Notes under the pieces: generated by a model
Databases searched by the model: none
Told to the model about the DNA's origin: nothing
The model's input: only the letters and a program-made list of their open reading frames with translations
Shown here: one piece after another, positions 33,884 to 42,700 of the stretch
Numbering within the stretch: position 1 is the stretch's first letter
How the letters are laid out: the number at the start of each line of letters is the position of its first letter
Assembly (NCBI RefSeq): GCF_002368195.1
Contig: NZ_AP018178.1
Span: 4,370,287 to 4,434,286, forward strand
Direction of reading: 5' to 3'
DNA length: 64,000 bases
DNA from: Calothrix sp. NIES-2100
GTDB taxonomy: Bacteria; Cyanobacteriota; Cyanobacteriia; Cyanobacteriales; Nostocaceae
Program-made: the position numbers and the translations under genes

Positions 33884-34333
33884 ATGAAACTAAATTATTT
33901 TACCAAAAAGCTCTCGACTGTAGGACGTTGGATAGCTACAACTGTATTTTGTATGTCAGCGATCGCTTTTGTTTGGCAAGGTGGGTTTTTGGGGAATAAC
34001 ACTGCAATGGCTAATCCTGCTGTAAACTTGATTGCATCAGCAGACGCAGGCGATCGCGTTCAAAACAAAGCTAGTGAAGATGCTGGACGCACCAAGAATT
34101 TCATCCGCGATGCAGCAAATAAGGTTGAGGAAACTGCAAATAAAAATGCTCGTCGAGTTGAGGAAGCAACCGATAACAATGGTAGCTTTGTAGAGCGCAA
34201 AGCCAAAAGAGATGCGGCTCGCATTGAGCGCAGAGCAGAGGAAGATGCGGCTCGGACTCAAAAAGCAGTAGACAAAACAAAGAATGTTGTTGAGCGGACT
34301 GTAGATAACATTAAGGATGCTTTTAGCAAATAG
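33884..34333 (+). CDS. Exported, highly charged helical protein (149 aa)
   Basis: I start at ATG 33884 after AAAGGAGAATT. The N-terminus has a long signal-like hydrophobic stretch (TTVFCMSAIAFVWQGGF) with a cut near AMANP. The mature part is a continuous amphipathic helix of Ala/Arg/Glu/Lys repeats (RKAKRDAARIERRAEEDAAR), similar in style to LEA or apolipoprotein-type stress proteins. Function is unknown. Confidence 0.72.
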   Translation: MKLNYFTKKLSTVGRWIATTVFCMSAIAFVWQGGFLGNNTAMANPAVNLIASADAGDRVQNKASEDAGRTKNFIRDAANKVEETANKNARRVEEATDNNGSFVERKAKRDAARIERRAEEDAARTQKAVDKTKNVVERTVDNIKDAFSK

Positions 34334-34352
34334 GGTACATCCAATTTTTGAA

Positions 34353-34437
34353 ATACCCAATAAATATGTAGTGCGAGCGTAAAGGAAGCTGGTGTTCATT
34401 CATCGAGCAAGATGCTCGCACTACGGAATATGGGTAA
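34353..34437. repeat. Miniature inverted-repeat element, copy 1
   Basis: The ends resemble each other in inverse (ATACCCA...GTAGTGCGAGC on the left and GCTCGCACTAC...TGGGTAAT on the right). The middle has GTTCATTCATCGAGCAAG. An inverse-orientation relative occurs at 40802-40880 with the same TTACCCATATTCCGTAG end, so it is a dispersed short element. Confidence 0.7.
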
Positions 34438-34492
34438 TTTATTTTTTGTAAATCCCTAGTCCTATGTGATTTGTAAACATCAGTAAGCTCTC

Positions 34493-34525
34493 AGATCCCC
34501 GACTTCTTCAATAAGTCGGGGATCT
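34493..34525. repeat. Dispersed palindrome, CCCCGACTTCTT type
   Basis: AGATCCCCGACTT and AAGTCGGGGATCT are perfect arms around CTTCAAT. This is the same family as the element at 21001-21033. Confidence 0.75.
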
Positions 34526-34548
34526 TGTTGTTAGCATTGTCACTCGAT

Positions 34549-34582
34549 GCGTAGACGCGGAGCGGCTTGTCGTAGACATCGC
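34549..34582. repeat. Small dispersed repeat (GCGTAGACGCGGAGCGG type)
   Basis: A 34-bp sequence that runs GCGTAGACGCGGAGCGGC and on to GTAGACATCGC. It recurs in reverse orientation at 41326-41360 inside the lipoate ligase gene. It lies just past the 3' end of the helicase-like gene. Confidence 0.75.
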
Positions 34583-34589
34583 TTGACTT

Positions 34590-36785
34590 TCAAGCTAGAC
34601 TGTCTTCGCTAGCCCCTAGCCCCTCAGAATTAACGCTTACACAAGCATTAACTAAAGGTAACAGTGGACCTAATTGCTCTTGTCCATTGACAGCTAAATC
34701 ACTATGGCATAAATACACTTTCTCCGATACGCGGGAAAGCAAGTCTGTTAAAATCCTTTGTATTCGTTGCTCTTCGGCTAATTTTTCATCTTCTGCTGTC
34801 CAAGGTGAACCTAATCTTTCTTGCAAAAATAAGGGTGCGCCATATAATGTCGCCGCGCCACCTTTAGCCCATAGTGGCGAACTAGCATCAAGCCAAAAAT
34901 GCCAACGGTGAAATCTCCGACTAGAACGGTATTGAAAGATGGTGGCTAAGGTGACAGCTTTTCTTACTTGTCCGATGGGGCGTAAAGGATAGGGGTTGGC
35001 GGTAATTGTACCGCGTCGTAGCAGTTGAATAAATTCGGCAATGGTGGATTCAACAGGACTGAGTGCGGGTAATTTGCTCTGGGTTTGTTGGAGTCTGGTG
35101 TTAATTTCCCAGTAGTGTTGTGCGGTTTCCAACAATTCCCGTAAGGCTGCTAGTTGATCGTAGGGGGGATTATTATCTTTACAAAGAAAGTCTTGAATTG
35201 CTAGGTAGAGTAAGGAAATCGGGCTAGGAATTAACCGCTGTTCTTGTTGCGATCGCTGTTTTTCTATCCACTGTAATATCTCATTATATGCTGTGGTGGC
35301 TGCATAGCCGATGCGATCCCAGCGATCAAATGTTGTTACCTTCAGCAAATTTGGGCGTTCTGGATGCGGTTCAAAACAGTAATCTGCAATTAATCCAGCG
35401 CGTACAGGATCAATGTCGGTGCTAAGTTCTGTTGAATTATCTGCTGCTTTTTGTCTGCGACTCAATACCACCAACATCTCGGCTACGGCATCTCGATCGA
35501 CTAAGCGGCCTAAACCAGGATAAACTAAAGCCAGCATGGTGAGTAATGCCCGAATTGCTGGTGAACTAATCAAGGGGCGTTGGTCGTTGAGGGGTTCTAC
35601 TAGGATATTTTGTTTGTTGAGGATTTCGATTAAAGTATAACGAGCGATCGCATCTAAACCAGGTGCAATTACAGCGACTTCTTCTGGTTCTACTTCTTTC
35701 GACTTGATCGCCTCCACAATCACCTCAGCAGTTTGTCGCAATAATTGGGCGCGGGAGGTGGTTTGAATTGACTGTACTGTTGCTGGTAAGCTCAACATCA
35801 CCGTCGGTTCTGTGGCTAATTCCACCATTTGCGTAGCCAACTCAATTGCTAAGGATTCTGTCGGTGGACTGATCAAGGTTTCCACTTGACAACGCCCTGC
35901 TAATCCTTCTAAATATTCCGGATCTGCTCCCAATCCCAAGCGGACTGCACCTTCTCTATTGTAGCTAAACGCCCCCACAGCACCTTGATTTAACAAGAAC
36001 TCAAACAAGTTACGGGCTATGGCTGGATAATCATCGACATCATCAGCCAATACTGCTTGATAACGTTTGGCTAGATGCTGTTGATAATATTCATTGGTTA
36101 ATAGATGGTGATTGTACAGTTCGGTAATAATTCCATAGGTTAGCAATCCCCTTTCTAAACACCAGTTGCGCCAATCAAGCAGCAAGGATGCGAGAAATTC
36201 TGGCTCTAAATTAATCGGATTATCTCCCAAACCGCTTGCTAAAATTTGGGAAATGCGATCGCACTTTTGACCGCTGTATGCGGCTAATTGCAATAAATCC
36301 AGTATCCGCCGCACTAGGCGATACTCACTCATTCCCGCTAGGCGCACAATTTCCGCGTCTAAATCCTCTCGCCAGAGTTTAGTCGCCAATTCCTGTTCGG
36401 TTTCTGGGCGCAATCTCACGGGAAATTGGGCGTTCAGCTTTAATGACTGAATCAGCAACGGCCAAAATAAAATCACTTCGTCCTGAAAAAAACCTAGAGG
36501 TGTCTTAGCGCGTACCGGAAATTTGCCTGAAGTGGCGGTAACAATTCTATCTCCCAGTTCTCTGCGGTTATCATCATTCGCCGCTAATAGCAAAACTCCT
36601 GGTTCAGTCTGGCGCAGTTCCCAGCTTTTGGGTAAAGGGTTGCCTTTTTTTTTATTTTTGTGGTTAGTATAAAATGAGTCAATAGCTTGATGATGATTTT
36701 GTAACCAACTACAAAACTGCTTGACTAAACGAGCAGTCTTACCACTACGACTACCACCAACAATCCAAACAGAATATAAAACCAC
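34590..36785 (-). CDS. UvrD/AddA-type SF1 helicase-like protein (731 aa)
   Basis: The start is GTG at 36785. A Walker A-type loop GGSRSGKT lies at residues 10-17. A possible Walker B, AVLADDVDDYP, falls in the expected SF1 place (about residues 245-255). Further helicase motifs are weak, and the long C-terminal part resembles AddB-type proteins (ANDDNRRELGDR, then EEVAVIAPGLDAIARY). It is probably a cyanobacteria-specific helicase-like or repair protein in which some motifs have decayed. Function is not proven. It diverges from pcxA. Confidence 0.7.
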   Translation of the reverse strand: MVLYSVWIVGGSRSGKTARLVKQFCSWLQNHHQAIDSFYTNHKNKKKGNPLPKSWELRQTEPGVLLLAANDDNRRELGDRIVTATSGKFPVRAKTPLGFFQDEVILFWPLLIQSLKLNAQFPVRLRPETEQELATKLWREDLDAEIVRLAGMSEYRLVRRILDLLQLAAYSGQKCDRISQILASGLGDNPINLEPEFLASLLLDWRNWCLERGLLTYGIITELYNHHLLTNEYYQQHLAKRYQAVLADDVDDYPAIARNLFEFLLNQGAVGAFSYNREGAVRLGLGADPEYLEGLAGRCQVETLISPPTESLAIELATQMVELATEPTVMLSLPATVQSIQTTSRAQLLRQTAEVIVEAIKSKEVEPEEVAVIAPGLDAIARYTLIEILNKQNILVEPLNDQRPLISSPAIRALLTMLALVYPGLGRLVDRDAVAEMLVVLSRRQKAADNSTELSTDIDPVRAGLIADYCFEPHPERPNLLKVTTFDRWDRIGYAATTAYNEILQWIEKQRSQQEQRLIPSPISLLYLAIQDFLCKDNNPPYDQLAALRELLETAQHYWEINTRLQQTQSKLPALSPVESTIAEFIQLLRRGTITANPYPLRPIGQVRKAVTLATIFQYRSSRRFHRWHFWLDASSPLWAKGGAATLYGAPLFLQERLGSPWTAEDEKLAEEQRIQRILTDLLSRVSEKVYLCHSDLAVNGQEQLGPLLPLVNACVSVNSEGLGASEDSLA

Positions 36786-36872
36786 AAACCCTCTCCTTGT
36801 AGATTTGTTAGTATACTTCGTGCGTTAATTTAAGGTTAAGAATCACCAAATCATGCTGGATGATTGCCGACG

Positions 36873-38192
36873 ATGAATAACTCTGTTTTTAGTCAAAAAA
36901 TTTACTCGTTTTTACTAGGGCTTTACCGATGGTACTTACGTACACCAGAGCGTTCTCTGGATGAAGCTTATAATGCAGCATTCAAGATTAAAGAATTAGA
37001 AGATAAGCATTTCAATGGTAATAAAATAGACCCTGACTCAACCATGTACAGTAGTAATGTCATGGATTATTTTCAGTCAGATCTGAAGAAACAATTAAAA
37101 ATTGCCAGAATGCGACTAACAGAGTTTAAAGGTAGTCGTTGGTTCTTAAACGAAGCTAATCAACAAGCTGCTAATGAAGCAGGTGTAGAATATCCTGAAC
37201 TTTCATTAGTTTTAGAAAAGCTCAAATTTATTGACCAAATTATTTCCAAATATACCATTGTTGAACCCGAGGTAAACTCTCTAGTTGTAGTAGATAAACC
37301 TCCCAAAATCAAATCAGACTTAATAACTAATCCCACACCTCCAACACCAATACCAAAAGTAGTTAATAACGTCCCCAAAAAACCTCAGGGAAAAGCAAAT
37401 TCAACGGGGATATTACCAAGGTCAATTTTAAGTACTATTACTCGCTTACAAGTTGAATTAGATCCCAATTCTGAACAAGATGTAGTTCAAAATTTTCGCC
37501 AAACTCAAAGAAGAACAATCATATCTATCAGGTTTATTTTACTATTAATTATTGTACCACTTCTGACACATCAACTAGCAAAAGCATTGGTAGTGGGGCC
37601 TTTGGTGGAAAAATTTAGAGGTTCGGAAGCAGTGCAAATTTTCCTGAATGCGGAAATGGAAGAAGAAGCATTGGTAGAATTAGAAAGATTTGAAGAAAGA
37701 ATAAAATTTGAGAATTTGATCAGCAAAGCACCACCGATATCTGCTGAGGAAATAGAACACCATATGCAGGAGAAAGCTGGTGAGATAGCTGAAGAATTCC
37801 GGGAAGAAAGCGCGAATGCCATTAAAAATGTTTTTTCCGATATATTTTCGGTTGTCGCTTTTATTTGGCTGTTACTAGTTAGTAAACCGTCGATCGCGAT
37901 TATCAAAGAATTTTTCGATAATATAGTCTATGGTCTGAGTGATAGCGCCAAGGCATTTATTATCATTTTGTTCACTGATGTATTTGTAGGGTTTCACTCG
38001 CCTCATGGTTGGGAAGTGATTTTAGAAGGTATATCTCGCCATTGGGGATTACCAGCAAATCGAGATTTTATCTTCTTATTTATTGCCACATTCCCAGTGA
38101 TTTTGGATACGATTTTCAAATACTGGATTTTCCGCTATTTAAACCGGATATCACCTTCCGCAGTTGCCACGTATCATAATATGAATGAATAA
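36873..38192 (+). CDS. pcxA: Proton extrusion protein PcxA (CotA/CemA family)
   Basis: I start at ATG 36873 (MNNSVFSQKIYSFLLGLYRW); the track-like earlier TTG is unlikely. The N-terminal ~200 residues match PcxA (RTPERSLDEAYNAAFKIKEL). Four hydrophobic segments are visible: about 222-240 (IISIRFILLLIIVPLLTHQL), about 325-345, about 365-385, and about 410-430. The protein is in the cytoplasmic or thylakoid membrane and is needed for light-induced Na+-dependent proton extrusion. The family also includes chloroplast CemA. It is divergent from the helicase-like gene with a 90-bp shared promoter region. Confidence 0.93.
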   Translation: MNNSVFSQKIYSFLLGLYRWYLRTPERSLDEAYNAAFKIKELEDKHFNGNKIDPDSTMYSSNVMDYFQSDLKKQLKIARMRLTEFKGSRWFLNEANQQAANEAGVEYPELSLVLEKLKFIDQIISKYTIVEPEVNSLVVVDKPPKIKSDLITNPTPPTPIPKVVNNVPKKPQGKANSTGILPRSILSTITRLQVELDPNSEQDVVQNFRQTQRRTIISIRFILLLIIVPLLTHQLAKALVVGPLVEKFRGSEAVQIFLNAEMEEEALVELERFEERIKFENLISKAPPISAEEIEHHMQEKAGEIAEEFREESANAIKNVFSDIFSVVAFIWLLLVSKPSIAIIKEFFDNIVYGLSDSAKAFIIILFTDVFVGFHSPHGWEVILEGISRHWGLPANRDFIFLFIATFPVILDTIFKYWIFRYLNRISPSAVATYHNMNE

Positions 38193-38469
38193 AAGTTGAC
38201 GGTTGACTGTTGACTGTTAACAGTTGACGGTTGACGGTTGACCGCGCCAATTTTAGATTTTAGATTTTAGATTATTTCGGTTTATGCACAGCCGTGGGTG
38301 GAACAAATCCAAAATCGTCAATTTAAAATCCCTAGTAGGGGCGGGTTCACAAATATCCTCGTTGATTCACAAAGATCCAACTAAACCCGCCCCTACCCTT
38401 TATGGGTGCAGTCAATCCAAAATCGTCAATCCAAAATCCAAAATTGATTGACTGTTGTTATTTCTCACC
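38193..38469. repeat. Heptamer and hairpin repeats before mltA
   Basis: TTGACGGTTGACTGTTGACT-type heptamers run from 38196 to about 38240. A hairpin TAGGGGCGGGTT / AACCCGCCCCTA occurs at about 38335-38396. Short AATCCAAAATCGTCAA units follow. No gene is seen in this stretch. Confidence 0.75.
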
Positions 38470-39735
38470 ATGAAATTTAGATTCACTTACTTGATTAGTT
38501 TACCTGTTGTGCTGTTGATTTTACTGGTAAGAATGCCATCTTTAGGCAATCGACCATTAAGTCCGCCAGAATGTCAACTAAAAAAATGGCATATACCAGG
38601 ATTATTGACTAAAAATTCCCCAGAAAAAACACCAGTATTAATAGAGAGATCACCAGTGACTTGTTGTCAAGACGATCGCTCTTGTGTGGATGAGGCAATA
38701 TATCAAGGTGAAAATGGTAAAGTCGGGGATAAAAAAGCGCTGTTAAATTCCATCGATCGCAGTTTGCGATACCTACAAACTCCTAGGGCGGATGCGGCTT
38801 ATGAAAATTATTCAGTACCAGGAATCACACGCGATCGCGTTTATCAAAGTTTGATCAGATTCCGTCAACTGTTACTGACAACTAAATCCGCAACCGCACT
38901 TCATAATGCGATCGCCAAGGAGTTTGTCTATTACCAGTCAATTGGGAGAGATAGCAAAGGTGCTGTGTTATACACAGCCTATTACGAACCAATGTACACT
39001 GCAAGTCGTGTACCCACAGCCGAATACCGCTATCCTGTGTATAAAGCACCCCCCGATTTAGAATCCTGGAGTTTACCCCATCCCACCCGCCTAGAACTAG
39101 AAGGTGCAGATGGTTTACAAGCGGCAAAAGGTAAACTCCGGGGGTTAGAGTTATTTTGGTTTCGCGATCGCCTCGAACCATACATGGTACAAATTCAAGG
39201 TTCGGCAAAACTGCAATTGACTGATGGTACTAAAACCAGTATTGGTTACGCAGGTAATATCGCCTATAACTACAAAAGCATTGGGCGGGAACTGGCGAAT
39301 GATGGCAAATTACCCTTAGAGGGAATGACTATGCCGATTATTCTCGATTATTTTCAAAAGTATCCCCAAGAATTAAATGTATATATTCCTCGCGATCCCA
39401 GCTTTGTGTTTTTTCAAGAAACTAAAAACGCGCCAGCGCATGGTTCAATCGGACAACCAATCACAGCAGAACGTTCAATTGCTACAGATAAATCTTTAAT
39501 GCCCCCTGGTGCTTTAGCGCTAATTCGTGCGGATTTTCCCTTTCCTGTTGGTAAAGATAAATTAGAGCATCGAGTTGTCAGTCGTTACGTACTCGATCAA
39601 GATACAGGCGGTGCAATTAAAGGTGCTGGGAGGGTGGATTATTTTTTAGGAACCGGTAAATTAGCAGGCGATCGCGCTGGTGTCACAGTGGGTAATGGAC
39701 AATTATTTTATTTATTACTTAAACCTCAAAAATAA
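38470..39735 (+). CDS. mltA: MltA, membrane-bound lytic murein transglycosylase A
   Basis: ATG 38470 (MKFRFTYLISLPVVLLILLV) starts a signal or anchor segment; an upstream TTG is less likely. The MltA domain has YTAYYEPMYTASRVPTAEYR and MVQIQGSAKLQLTDGTK. The 3D domain near the end has YVLDQDTGGAIKGAGRVDYF with the key Asp residues. This periplasmic enzyme cuts the beta-1,4 bond of peptidoglycan with 1,6-anhydro formation. No lipobox Cys is clear, so it may be anchored by the N-terminal helix rather than as a lipoprotein. Confidence 0.92.
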   Translation: MKFRFTYLISLPVVLLILLVRMPSLGNRPLSPPECQLKKWHIPGLLTKNSPEKTPVLIERSPVTCCQDDRSCVDEAIYQGENGKVGDKKALLNSIDRSLRYLQTPRADAAYENYSVPGITRDRVYQSLIRFRQLLLTTKSATALHNAIAKEFVYYQSIGRDSKGAVLYTAYYEPMYTASRVPTAEYRYPVYKAPPDLESWSLPHPTRLELEGADGLQAAKGKLRGLELFWFRDRLEPYMVQIQGSAKLQLTDGTKTSIGYAGNIAYNYKSIGRELANDGKLPLEGMTMPIILDYFQKYPQELNVYIPRDPSFVFFQETKNAPAHGSIGQPITAERSIATDKSLMPPGALALIRADFPFPVGKDKLEHRVVSRYVLDQDTGGAIKGAGRVDYFLGTGKLAGDRAGVTVGNGQLFYLLLKPQK

Positions 39736-39999
39736 ATTTTGAACCCTATTATCGGTAGGGCTATACCTTACACAATGCGGATACCAAGTATTATTTCAAT
39801 AATTACATAATCATCATCTATAAGTATTTATTGCAAATTTATTTATTCTCCCAAATTTGGAACTCAATAAATGATTTTGCGTCATACCTATTTAAGCGCG
39901 TTTGCAGAATTTCTCAAACAAAATGAGAGGAATTTAACTCAATGCGTATTAGCTGGCCTATGGCACTCATTTTTTATTATTTAATTTTCGAGGTTAAAA

Positions 40000-40455
40000 G
40001 TGCTGAAAATTTTGGTTGATGCTGATTTAATATTAGAAGCTTTAATGAATCGCCATAACTGTGTTGAAGATGTAGGCAAATTATTAGATATAATACATCC
40101 TTTAATTCACGTATATATTACAGATGTTGGTTGGCAAAAAATTTATAACTATATTAGTTGCTTACAAAACCCGAAAATCGCTAAATTAGTAGTTAATTCT
40201 TTACAAGAAAAAATCAAAATTTGCCCAATAGACAATAGAATTTTACAACAAGCGAGGTCATCCACTCTCAAAGACTTTGAATCTGCTGTTGAACTAGCCT
40301 GTGTCAGTCATCGTCAACTACATGCAATTGTCACTCATAAAAGAGAACATTTTGCCGATGCTCCGAATAAATTTTACATTTGGTCAACAGCAGATTTGTG
40401 GGTAAGAGCAAATTTAGAACTTCAATATAGGCATACTGAAAAGTTAATTCAGTAA
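40000..40455 (+). CDS. PIN-domain protein (151 aa)
   Basis: The start is GTG at 40000 after CGAGGTT. The N-terminus ILVDADLILEALMNRHN has the first PIN acidic residue, and DFESAVELACVSHRQLHAIV carries further conserved acidic residues before VTHKREHF. This is the metal-dependent RNase fold of VapC-type toxins, but no antitoxin gene precedes it; solitary PIN proteins are common in cyanobacteria. It could be a regulator of RNA stability rather than a toxin. Confidence 0.78.
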   Translation: MLKILVDADLILEALMNRHNCVEDVGKLLDIIHPLIHVYITDVGWQKIYNYISCLQNPKIAKLVVNSLQEKIKICPIDNRILQQARSSTLKDFESAVELACVSHRQLHAIVTHKREHFADAPNKFYIWSTADLWVRANLELQYRHTEKLIQ

Positions 40456-40475
40456 TACAGCCGATTTCAGGTAAA

Positions 40476-40736
40476 TGAAGTACATGGGTAGGGGCACAAC
40501 ATTGTTCATACGTGTCAACTGAACGTGGAACCCGCTTTGTGACAACGTTTTGCCCTCACCCCCAGCCCCTCTCCCTAAGGGAGAGGGGAGCCAGAGATTC
40601 AATTCCCCTTCTCCCTTAGGGAGAAGGGGTTAGGGGATGAGGGTGTGGGGATTTGTACAACGCCCGCCCTATAAAGCTTTTGGCTTAAGTTGACACTAAT
40701 GAACATTGTTGTGCCCTCACGATCATCTGTACTTCA
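40476..40736. mobile_element. 261-bp MITE with ~50-bp terminal inverted repeats
   Basis: The left end TGAAGTACATGGGTAGGGGC and the next ACAACATTGTTCATACGTGT (40476-40523) match the reverse complement of the right end at 40685-40736 (TTAAGTTGACACTAATGAAC and on to GTACTTCA). Inside is a second palindromic unit (about 40551-40645) made of CCCCTCTCCCTAAGGGAGAG and CCTTCTCCCTTAGGGAGAAG hairpins. No transposase is encoded. It lies 21 bp after the PIN gene. Confidence 0.75.
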
Positions 40737-40801
40737 CAAAGTTGCAATCTGCTGTAAAAATCGCCCAGATGTTAACCTGAGTAAGGGAATTACAAAAAAT
40801 A

Positions 40802-40880
40802 AATTACCCATATTCCGTAGTAGTGTGAGCATCTTGCTCGATAAATGAACATCTGCGAGCGTCTCGCTCGCACTACTTAT
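40802..40880. repeat. Miniature inverted-repeat element, copy 2
   Basis: AATTACCCATATTCCGTAG at one end and CTCGCTCGCACTACTTATT at the other. It is the reverse-orientation relative of 34353-34437, sharing the GCATCTTGCTCGAT core. It lies between the MITE and the lipoate ligase 3' end. Confidence 0.7.
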
Positions 40881-40917
40881 TTTTACTTGATGCTTTAGTG
40901 GTTTTGTAGCTAGTGCT

Positions 40918-41661
40918 TTAACCCAAAATCTCCTCCCACTCAGATGAAGATAGCGGTTGCACAACTAACTCTATGTCAAAACAATAACTAGCAGCAGCCA
41001 TCAAAGCTGTAATAATTATTTCTAAACTTAAATATTCCGGTAATTGTACCTGTGTCCAAGATTGGGATCCAAATATTTGGGTAAACAATTCAGCATCCTG
41101 GCGTAAGCGGATAGAACCATGTTGTAAAATTGCCCCAGCGCGTCGCAATTGGGCGCTACCAATGAGTTTCGCCCCATCAGGTAAAACTAAATCTGCACCA
41201 GTAGCAGTACCAAAACAATTAGGGTTATGAATATAACCTCGTCCCGCCGTACCGTAGTTTAATTCCACCCCCAGCGATCGCCAACCTTGAATCAAAAACT
41301 CACAAATTTTCTGGTATGTTTGGAGGCGATGTCTAGCGACAAGCCGCTTTGCGTCTACGCCATTCAATCCTGATGTGACGACAGTATATGTTAAATCACC
41401 TTGGTGTAAAACTGCTCTCCCACCAGTAGAACGGCGTACTACATCCAGTTTTTCTCCTTGCCAAATTAGATTTTCCCAGAATTCGGGGTATTGGCGTTGA
41501 TGATAGCCCAGAGAAATAGCAGCTGGCGACCAAGTGTAAAATCGCAAAGTCGGGGGATGTTTTCCCGACAGGTGCTGTGCTAGCAACCAGTCATCAATCG
41601 CCATTTGCACATTACCAGCAGCTTCAAGTAAAGGAATTAGTCGCCAAATTTTCGAGTTCAA
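40918..41661 (-). CDS. Lipoate-protein ligase A-family protein with repeat-altered start and inserted residues (247 aa)
   Basis: The LplA/LipB fold is clear: the Arg-rich loop VRRSTGGRAVLHQGDLTYTV and the Lys loop GAKLIGSAQLRRAGAILQHG. These enzymes attach lipoate or octanoate to dehydrogenase subunits or transfer it. Two oddities: the reading frame starts at TTG 41661, inside the first unit of a 42-bp minisatellite; and residues about 101-113 (GVDAKRLVARHRL) are encoded by a small dispersed repeat inserted in frame. The active-site loops are intact, so the protein may still work. No ATG in frame was found near the start. Confidence 0.8.
   Translation of the reverse strand: MNSKIWRLIPLLEAAGNVQMAIDDWLLAQHLSGKHPPTLRFYTWSPAAISLGYHQRQYPEFWENLIWQGEKLDVVRRSTGGRAVLHQGDLTYTVVTSGLNGVDAKRLVARHRLQTYQKICEFLIQGWRSLGVELNYGTAGRGYIHNPNCFGTATGADLVLPDGAKLIGSAQLRRAGAILQHGSIRLRQDAELFTQIFGSQSWTQVQLPEYLSLEIIITALMAAASYCFDIELVVQPLSSSEWEEILG
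41326..41360. repeat. Small dispersed repeat inside lplA
   Basis: The 35-bp GCGATGTCTAGCGACAAGCC plus CGCTTTGCGTCTACGC is the reverse complement of 34549-34582 apart from one extra base and two changes. It is translated in lplA without breaking the frame. Confidence 0.8.
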
Positions 41662-41935
41662 GAGTCGGAAATTAGAGATTATAAGTTGAATGTTGGAGTT
41701 CCGAAGGTGGAAGTTAGAGATAAAAAGTTGAACTTTCGAGTTCTGAAGGCGAAAGTTGGAGATAATCAGTCGAACTTTCGAGTTCTGAAGGCGAAAGTTG
41801 GAGATAAAAAGTCGAACTTTCGAGTTCCGAAGGCGGAATTTGCAGATTGGAAGTCGAACTTTCGAGTTTCGCAGGCGGAAGTTGGAGATAATCAGTCAAA
41901 CTTTCCAGTTCCGAACGCGGAAATTGCAAATTTTT
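41648..41935. repeat. 42-bp minisatellite, about 6.7 units
   Basis: Units built on AACTTTCGAGTTCTGAAGGC and GAAAGTTGGAGATAATCAGT repeat with variation at 42-bp steps (for example 41731, 41773, 41815 and 41857 begin similar AACTTTCGAG blocks). Because 42 is a multiple of three, every frame gives 14-residue repeats, such as QSNFRVLKAKVGDN. The array begins inside the lplA coding region. I do not regard the repeat-encoded frame as a gene. Confidence 0.85.
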
Positions 41936-42078
41936 TCTTAATTGATCGCTCCTGAGAGACTTTCAATTAAGAAAATACCAAAATTGTGGGGGCAAGGTAC
42001 AGAATTAAATGTCTATTTTACCGAAAGTCTTGGGATACAGTGCCCCTACTGGTCAAATAACTCCAGGATAGCGATGAT

Positions 42079-42558
42079 TTACGCTGCACCAAACTCAGAT
42101 TGTAAAGCTTCGTCGTTGTTATCTGCGATCGTTGCCACAATCGTAATTAAGCGCGAGACTTCGCCGGGGGATAATTCTGCTAGTGTACGGGTGGAAATAA
42201 CAACCACTTGGTTTTCAATAATTCCAAAACGAGCTTCAAAGGTGCTAGAACAGTTCAACTCTAATAAGTACCGCATCAATTTGGATTCATCTTTAGCCGG
42301 TAACTTTAATACCACAGACCAAACTGTGATAGTATCTTCATCACTTGTACCACTGAGTTGGACAAATACTTCTACACTGCCGTACTTAAACTTCCAGAGA
42401 TAATTACCCTCTGGACTGTGGCTAACCATTGCACTGTCATCTTGTTCCAAGCTATCGATGACATTTTCAATCACTTCCACATGGTTAATAGTCGCCGTTG
42501 CGACGATGGGATCGTTGACGACTTCGTTGTTGGCTAGGGTTTCTTGGTAGTTTGTCAT
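42079..42558 (-). CDS. YbjN-domain protein (159 aa)
   Basis: The fold is that of YbjN / type III secretion chaperone-like proteins: SHSPEGNYLWKFKYGSVEVF, then WSVVLKLPAKDESKLMRYLL, and FGIIENQVVVISTRTLAELS. In cyanobacteria these are small soluble proteins of unknown role, possibly stress-related. The ATG lies 30 bp before the neighbouring spacer; an acidic N-terminal extension (SLEQDDSAM) is typical. Confidence 0.85.
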   Translation of the reverse strand: MTNYQETLANNEVVNDPIVATATINHVEVIENVIDSLEQDDSAMVSHSPEGNYLWKFKYGSVEVFVQLSGTSDEDTITVWSVVLKLPAKDESKLMRYLLELNCSSTFEARFGIIENQVVVISTRTLAELSPGEVSRLITIVATIADNNDEALQSEFGAA

Positions 42559-42700
42559 ACAGATTTTTTCCTGAATATGGTTACTGATTTATTTACACCT
42601 ACTTTATAACGCCTAAACCAGCTAGTTTGAGCTTCCCAAAGTGATAGTCTGGTTTTCAGCCAGATAAAATTGACCTGAGACACCGAGAACACGCGAGTCT

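Noticed and set aside
41648..41935. Possible CRISPR array
   Set aside because: The units are contiguous and all similar, with no unique spacers and no cas genes, so it is a minisatellite.
41686..41955. Plus-strand frame of 89 aa made of 14-residue repeats
   Set aside because: It is the translation of the 42-bp minisatellite; the opposite strand also reads as 14-residue repeats, it begins at TTG and lacks a ribosome site.
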